Positions 61,029-64,000 of a DNA stretch of 64,000 bases are shown piece by piece. Position 1 is the first letter of the stretch, and each line of letters begins with the position of its first letter. Below the pieces are notes generated by a model. It had not been told where the DNA came from, ran no database searches, and saw nothing but the letters and a program-made list of their open reading frames with translations. This stretch comes from Actinoplanes sp. TBRC 11911 (lineage in GTDB: Bacteria; Actinomycetota; Actinomycetes; Mycobacteriales; Micromonosporaceae): the NCBI RefSeq assembly GCF_012933445.1, contig NZ_JABBNC010000015.1, positions 1-64,000 on the forward strand, in the 5' to 3' direction. The translations under genes and the position numbers were made by a program.

Positions 61029-61927
61029 CCGTCGCCGTCTACCTGCCGTTGCTGCTGGGGTTGCCGCTGGCGCTCGCGGCGCCCTGGATCGCCGCCCGGG
61101 GCGCTCCGGGACCGGCCGCCTGGGCTCTGAGCCTCGCCTCGGCGATCGCGGCCGCGTGTTCGACCTGGTCGCTGGCGCTTCTCGCGCTGACCATGCTGGA
61201 CGACGTGCCACCGTTGGCAGCCTTGGACAACCATCCCGCGCTGGAACTCCCGGAGCCGGTACCGGGACCGGTCGCGTTCATGGCGGCCCTCGTATTGATC
61301 GGCGGCGCCGCGCGACTCGGCATCGATGCGCACCGCAGGGTCACCACGCATCGGCGGCTACGGGCCATTGGCGACGCTCGCCAGCAGGCCGAAGCCGGGA
61401 TGGTGGTGGCGGACTGGGAGACGCCGATGGCGGTGGCGATTCCCGGCACCGCCCGTCGCCGGGGACATCTGCTGGTCACCACCGGCATTCTCCGGTTGCT
61501 CGACGCCGGGGAGCGGCGGGTCGTGCTCGCCCATGAGCACGCCCATCTCGTTCACCGCCATCACCGGCTGACCGCGACCGCCGCGGCGGCGGCCGCGCTC
61601 AACCCGTTGCTGATACCGGTGCGTGACGCGGTCGCGTACCTGGTGGAACGCTGGGCCGACGAGGACGCGGCGGCCGAGGTCGGCGATCGTGGTGTCGCGG
61701 CGCGGGCGGTGGCCCGTGCTGCCCTCGCGGCGTCCGGTTCGCCGGCATCAGCCGCGCTGGGCATCGACGGCGGCGTTGTGGTGCGACGGGTGCAAGCGCT
61801 GACTCAGCCCGCCCCCACCCCGCACTGCCGCCGCCTGGCCATTCCGGTCCTGCTCAGCGTGATCCTTCTCGGCGTCGCCGCGGCCACCACGGAGGCGTTC
61901 GTCCACCTGGCCCAAGCCTGGCTGTGA
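61025..61927 (+). CDS. M56 family membrane metallopeptidase (BlaR1/MecR1-like)
   Basis: 300 residues from GTG 61025, coupled to blaI. Membrane helices near residues 3-20, 30-55, 82-98 and 270-290 surround the zinc site HEHAH (His170, Glu171, His174) in VVLAHEHAHLVHRHHRL, with the downstream ERWADEDAAAEVGDRGVAARA (third ligand Glu/Asp). There is no penicillin-binding sensor domain, as in most actinobacterial members, so the trigger is unknown. It probably inactivates BlaI. Confidence 0.92.
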   Translation: MTVAVYLPLLLGLPLALAAPWIAARGAPGPAAWALSLASAIAAACSTWSLALLALTMLDDVPPLAALDNHPALELPEPVPGPVAFMAALVLIGGAARLGIDAHRRVTTHRRLRAIGDARQQAEAGMVVADWETPMAVAIPGTARRRGHLLVTTGILRLLDAGERRVVLAHEHAHLVHRHHRLTATAAAAAALNPLLIPVRDAVAYLVERWADEDAAAEVGDRGVAARAVARAALAASGSPASAALGIDGGVVVRRVQALTQPAPTPHCRRLAIPVLLSVILLGVAAATTEAFVHLAQAWL

Positions 61928-61947
61928 GACAGCGGGCTCAAACGCCG

Positions 61948-62778
61948 TCATCGCCGCCAGATGTCCGGCAGGCCGTTGCGGTGCCGGGCGATGCCGGTGT
62001 GCGGGAGACCGTACATGGTTTGCAGGGTGTGCAGCAGGTCGTAGTGGTCGACACGGTCGCGGTACTGGCCGGGGCGCACGCCGGCGCCGGCGATGATGGT
62101 GGCGATGCGGTTGCCGCCGGTGCGGTTGTCCTCGTCGAAGCTGAGCACGAACAGGCTGTTGTGTGTTGTGGCCCAGTCGATGTAGGGCGTGAATTGCTTT
62201 CCGAGCCAGCGATCCCCGTACGCCTTGGGGCAGTCATGCATGTCGTGACACAGGTTCGGGGTGACGAAGGCGACCGTGGGCAGGCGGCGAAAATCCGACG
62301 GAAAGGAGGCGTACGGCAAATTGGCGGTTGATGGGATGTTGCTGAAGTTGACCCAGGGGTTGTGGCGGCGCACGTAGCGGCGGTAGGAGCAGCCGGTGAA
62401 CCCGGCGTGCGGCAGGTCTTCGGAGTAGCCGGCGAAAGTGTGGCCGGCGTCGATGAGCTGGCGGCCGAGGTTGGGGCGGGCGCCGAGGTCGTGCGGGCTG
62501 CCGTTGTCGGTGACGCCCTGGGTGGATCCGGAGAACAGGGCGAGGTAGTTCGGCTGGCTGGGGTGGGTTTCGGCGCGGAAGTCGAGCATGCTGGCGGAAT
62601 TGCGGGCCAGGGCGGTGATCCAGGGCGTTTTCGCGTTGCCGACCACCGCGTCGTAGCGCTTGTTCTCGAGCATCACGATCACGACATGGTCGGGTCGAGG
62701 TGGCGAAGGGGCGGCGTGGACCGGTGATGCGCTGGTGGTGAGCGCGGCGATGGTGGTGATAACGAGTGCGGCACGCAT
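61948..62778 (-). CDS. Secreted phosphoesterase (acid phosphatase/phospholipase C-like)
   Basis: 276 residues with signal peptide (ALVITTIAALTTSASPVHA). The alkaline-phosphatase-superfamily phosphoesterase pattern is clear: HVVIVMLENKRYDAVVG, HPSQPNYLALFSGSTQGV (nucleophile region), FAGYSEDLP, FVTPNLCHDMHDC and FVLSFDEDNRTGGNRIATII. It removes phosphate from extracellular monoesters or lipids. A BlaI-type box lies 37-51 bases upstream of the start. Confidence 0.9.
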   Translation of the reverse strand: MRAALVITTIAALTTSASPVHAAPSPPRPDHVVIVMLENKRYDAVVGNAKTPWITALARNSASMLDFRAETHPSQPNYLALFSGSTQGVTDNGSPHDLGARPNLGRQLIDAGHTFAGYSEDLPHAGFTGCSYRRYVRRHNPWVNFSNIPSTANLPYASFPSDFRRLPTVAFVTPNLCHDMHDCPKAYGDRWLGKQFTPYIDWATTHNSLFVLSFDEDNRTGGNRIATIIAGAGVRPGQYRDRVDHYDLLHTLQTMYGLPHTGIARHRNGLPDIWRR

Positions 62779-62814
62779 GACGTCTCCCGAGAAAATACGA
62801 AATATCCGGTTACG

Positions 62815-62829
62815 CCTACATCTTGTAGG
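62815..62829. promoter_or_regulatory. BlaI-type operator 2
   Basis: CCTAC-ATCTT-GTAGG, with partial outer matches (TTACG and AGTGC). It lies between the DedA stop (62862) and the start of the secreted phosphoesterase (62778), so it should control the latter. Confidence 0.7.
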
Positions 62830-62861
62830 AGTGCGTGCTGGAAAGCCGGCACGACACCCGT

Positions 62862-63482
62862 TCAGTGGCGTGGCGACTTCTTACGGCGCGCGCGCAGCAG
62901 TTCGATCGCGACCGGGATCAGCGATATCGCGACGATGGCGACGAGGATGAGCTCGATGTTCGACTTGACGAAGGTGACCTGGCCCAGGAAATAGCCCAGG
63001 ATTGTCACCCCGCAGCCCCAGGCCGTACCGCCGATGACGTTGTAGAGCAGGAACGTGCGGTAATGCATGTGGCTGGCGCCGGCCACGATCGGCGTGAAGG
63101 TGCGCACGATCGGCACGAACCGGGCCAGCACGATGGAGCGGGCGCCGTATTTGGCGAAGAACTCGCCGGCGCGGGTCAGATTCTCCTGTTTGAACAGCCG
63201 GGAGTCCGGTCGCCGGAACAGCGACGGGCCGAATCGGCGTCCGAACGCATAGCCGAATTGGTCGCCCGCCACGGCCGCGGCCGACACGAGCAGGCACATG
63301 AGCCAGAGTGGCTGGTGCAGGTAGGTGCCGTCGGCGACGAGCAGGCCGGTGGTGAACAGCAGCGAGTCGCCGGGCAGGAAGAAGCCGATGAGCAGCCCGG
63401 ATTCGGCGAACACCATGACGAGGATGCCGATCAGGCCGAACGTCGAGATCAGCGATTGCGGGTCGAGAAATGACGGGCCCAC
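62862..63482 (-). CDS. DedA/SNARE-associated family membrane protein
   Basis: 206 residues. Family landmarks are GLIGILVMVFAESGLLIGFF, LPGDSLLFTTGLL, GDQFGYAFGRRFG, FFAKYGARSIVLARFVPIVRTFTPIVAG (residues about 108-135, with the re-entrant Pro-Gly/Arg segment) and YFLGQVTFVKSNIELILVAI. DedA proteins flip or recycle lipids such as undecaprenyl phosphate and affect envelope stress. A BlaI box lies 60 bases upstream of the start. Confidence 0.95.
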   Translation of the reverse strand: MGPSFLDPQSLISTFGLIGILVMVFAESGLLIGFFLPGDSLLFTTGLLVADGTYLHQPLWLMCLLVSAAAVAGDQFGYAFGRRFGPSLFRRPDSRLFKQENLTRAGEFFAKYGARSIVLARFVPIVRTFTPIVAGASHMHYRTFLLYNVIGGTAWGCGVTILGYFLGQVTFVKSNIELILVAIVAISLIPVAIELLRARRKKSPRH

Positions 63483-63541
63483 GTTCCGCCTTTCATTCGA
63501 TGGCCTGCGAGGGCGGAATGCCCAGCAGGCGGAACTTTAAA

Positions 63542-63556
63542 CCTACATGTTGTAGG
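63542..63556. promoter_or_regulatory. BlaI-type operator 3
   Basis: CCTAC-ATGTT-GTAGG with outer partial symmetry (TTAAA and TATTG). It overlaps the stop codon of the histidine kinase and precedes the DedA gene by 60 bases, so it probably drives dedA independently of the kinase. Confidence 0.7.
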
Positions 63557-64000
63557 TATTGGACATGAGCGGCAGGGTGATCCGCATCGCGGCGCCGTGG
63601 GTCAGGGCGTCGGCGGTGAGGGTGCCGTGGTGAGCGGTGACGATGTCGCGGGCGATCGCGAGGCCCAGTCCGGCGCCGCCGCCGTGCCGGGAGCGGCTGT
63701 CGTCGAGCCGGACGAAGCGGTCGAAGATGCGTTCGCGGTCGGCAGCCGGGATCGGCGGGCCGTCGTTACCGATGACGATCTCGCCGATGCCGATGCCGAT
63801 GCCGCCGCTGTCACGGGCGGTGAGGCTGATGGTGACGGTCTTGCGGGCGTGGCGGACGGCGTTGTCGACCAGATTGCGCAGCACCCGGTGCAGCTGCTCG
63901 GGATCCCCGCTGATCCGGACCGGCTCGACCCGCCCGTCAACCAGCAACTGCGGGTGCTCGAGACTAACGCGGTCGCGCTGAACGTAGACGAGATCATCGA
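63543..64000 (-). CDS. Sensor histidine kinase, C-terminal ATPase part (partial)
   Basis: The start lies beyond the window; the visible frame runs through 64000 (DDLVYVQRDRVSLEHPQLLVDG). The HATPase_c boxes are present: N box NLVDNAVRHA, G1 IVIGNDGPPIP, F box RIFDRFVRLDDSRSRHG and G2 GGGAGLGLAIARDIV. The autophosphorylated His domain is outside. It ends MSNTYNM, the last codons falling inside the BlaI box. A response regulator is expected upstream on the same strand. Confidence 0.92.
   Translation of the reverse strand, partial: DDLVYVQRDRVSLEHPQLLVDGRVEPVRISGDPEQLHRVLRNLVDNAVRHARKTVTISLTARDSGGIGIGIGEIVIGNDGPPIPAADRERIFDRFVRLDDSRSRHGGGAGLGLAIARDIVTAHHGTLTADALTHGAAMRITLPLMSNTYNM

Overview
The window is high-GC actinomycete DNA. 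Strong G/C third positions, GTG and TTG starts, the SigF-type and ECF41-type sigma factors, and the many secreted hydrolases all fit. The mix of genes resembles a Micromonosporaceae genome (Actinoplanes-like), but the genus is inferred from gene style only. No rRNA, tRNA, CRISPR array or transposase was seen.

Layout. 0-5 kb: the end of a sugar-binding protein, a degenerate family-1 glycosyltransferase coupled to an HTH regulator, a GNAT acetyltransferase and an S9 peptidase. 5-28.6 kb: mostly exported or redox proteins. These are a neocarzinostatin-like protein, aldo/keto reductase, FAD monooxygenase, two large secreted carbohydrate-active proteins, an SGNH hydrolase, a sedolisin with an altered catalytic residue, an acetolactate synthase-like enzyme divergent from an L-glutamate-oxidase-like flavoenzyme, a TIGR03118 protein, a thermolysin-type protease divergent from a LuxR regulator, and a DUF4389 protein. 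Several hairpin terminators separate convergent genes.

28.9-35.1 kb: three tightly spaced or overlapping genes encode two very large uncharacterised proteins (one with a bulb-lectin tail, one with a propeller, an Ig-like domain and long helices) and a small third protein. Signs of decay occur in and next to this cassette. 35.1-40.3 kb: a frameshifted secreted propeller gene, an orphan lipoprotein solute-binding protein, an M1 aminopeptidase and an ECF41 sigma factor. All four are preceded by the same TGTCAC[ACG]-N16-CGTC promoter, so they look like one small sigma regulon.

40.5-47.0 kb: two convergent operons that look like an amyloid-signalling immune system. One encodes a small Bell/HeLo-like protein with a C-terminal QGTVIGDG motif and a diiron-oxidase-like enzyme. 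The other encodes a NACHT ATPase carrying the same motif at its N-terminus, its helical-repeat half as a separate ORF, a GT4 glycosyltransferase and a LamG lectin. This is the best candidate for an undescribed system.

47-58.9 kb: a VOC remnant, a helically phased repeat array, an SMP-30 lactonase-like protein, a SigF-type sigma factor with a likely self promoter, a PadR-ABC-FtsX operon flanked by two COG4705 membrane paralogues, a GGDEF-EAL protein and a FetB-like permease. 59-64 kb: a BlaI/M56 pair and two further units (DedA, a secreted phosphoesterase) share three copies of a CCTAC-N5-GTAGG operator. The window ends inside a sensor histidine kinase.
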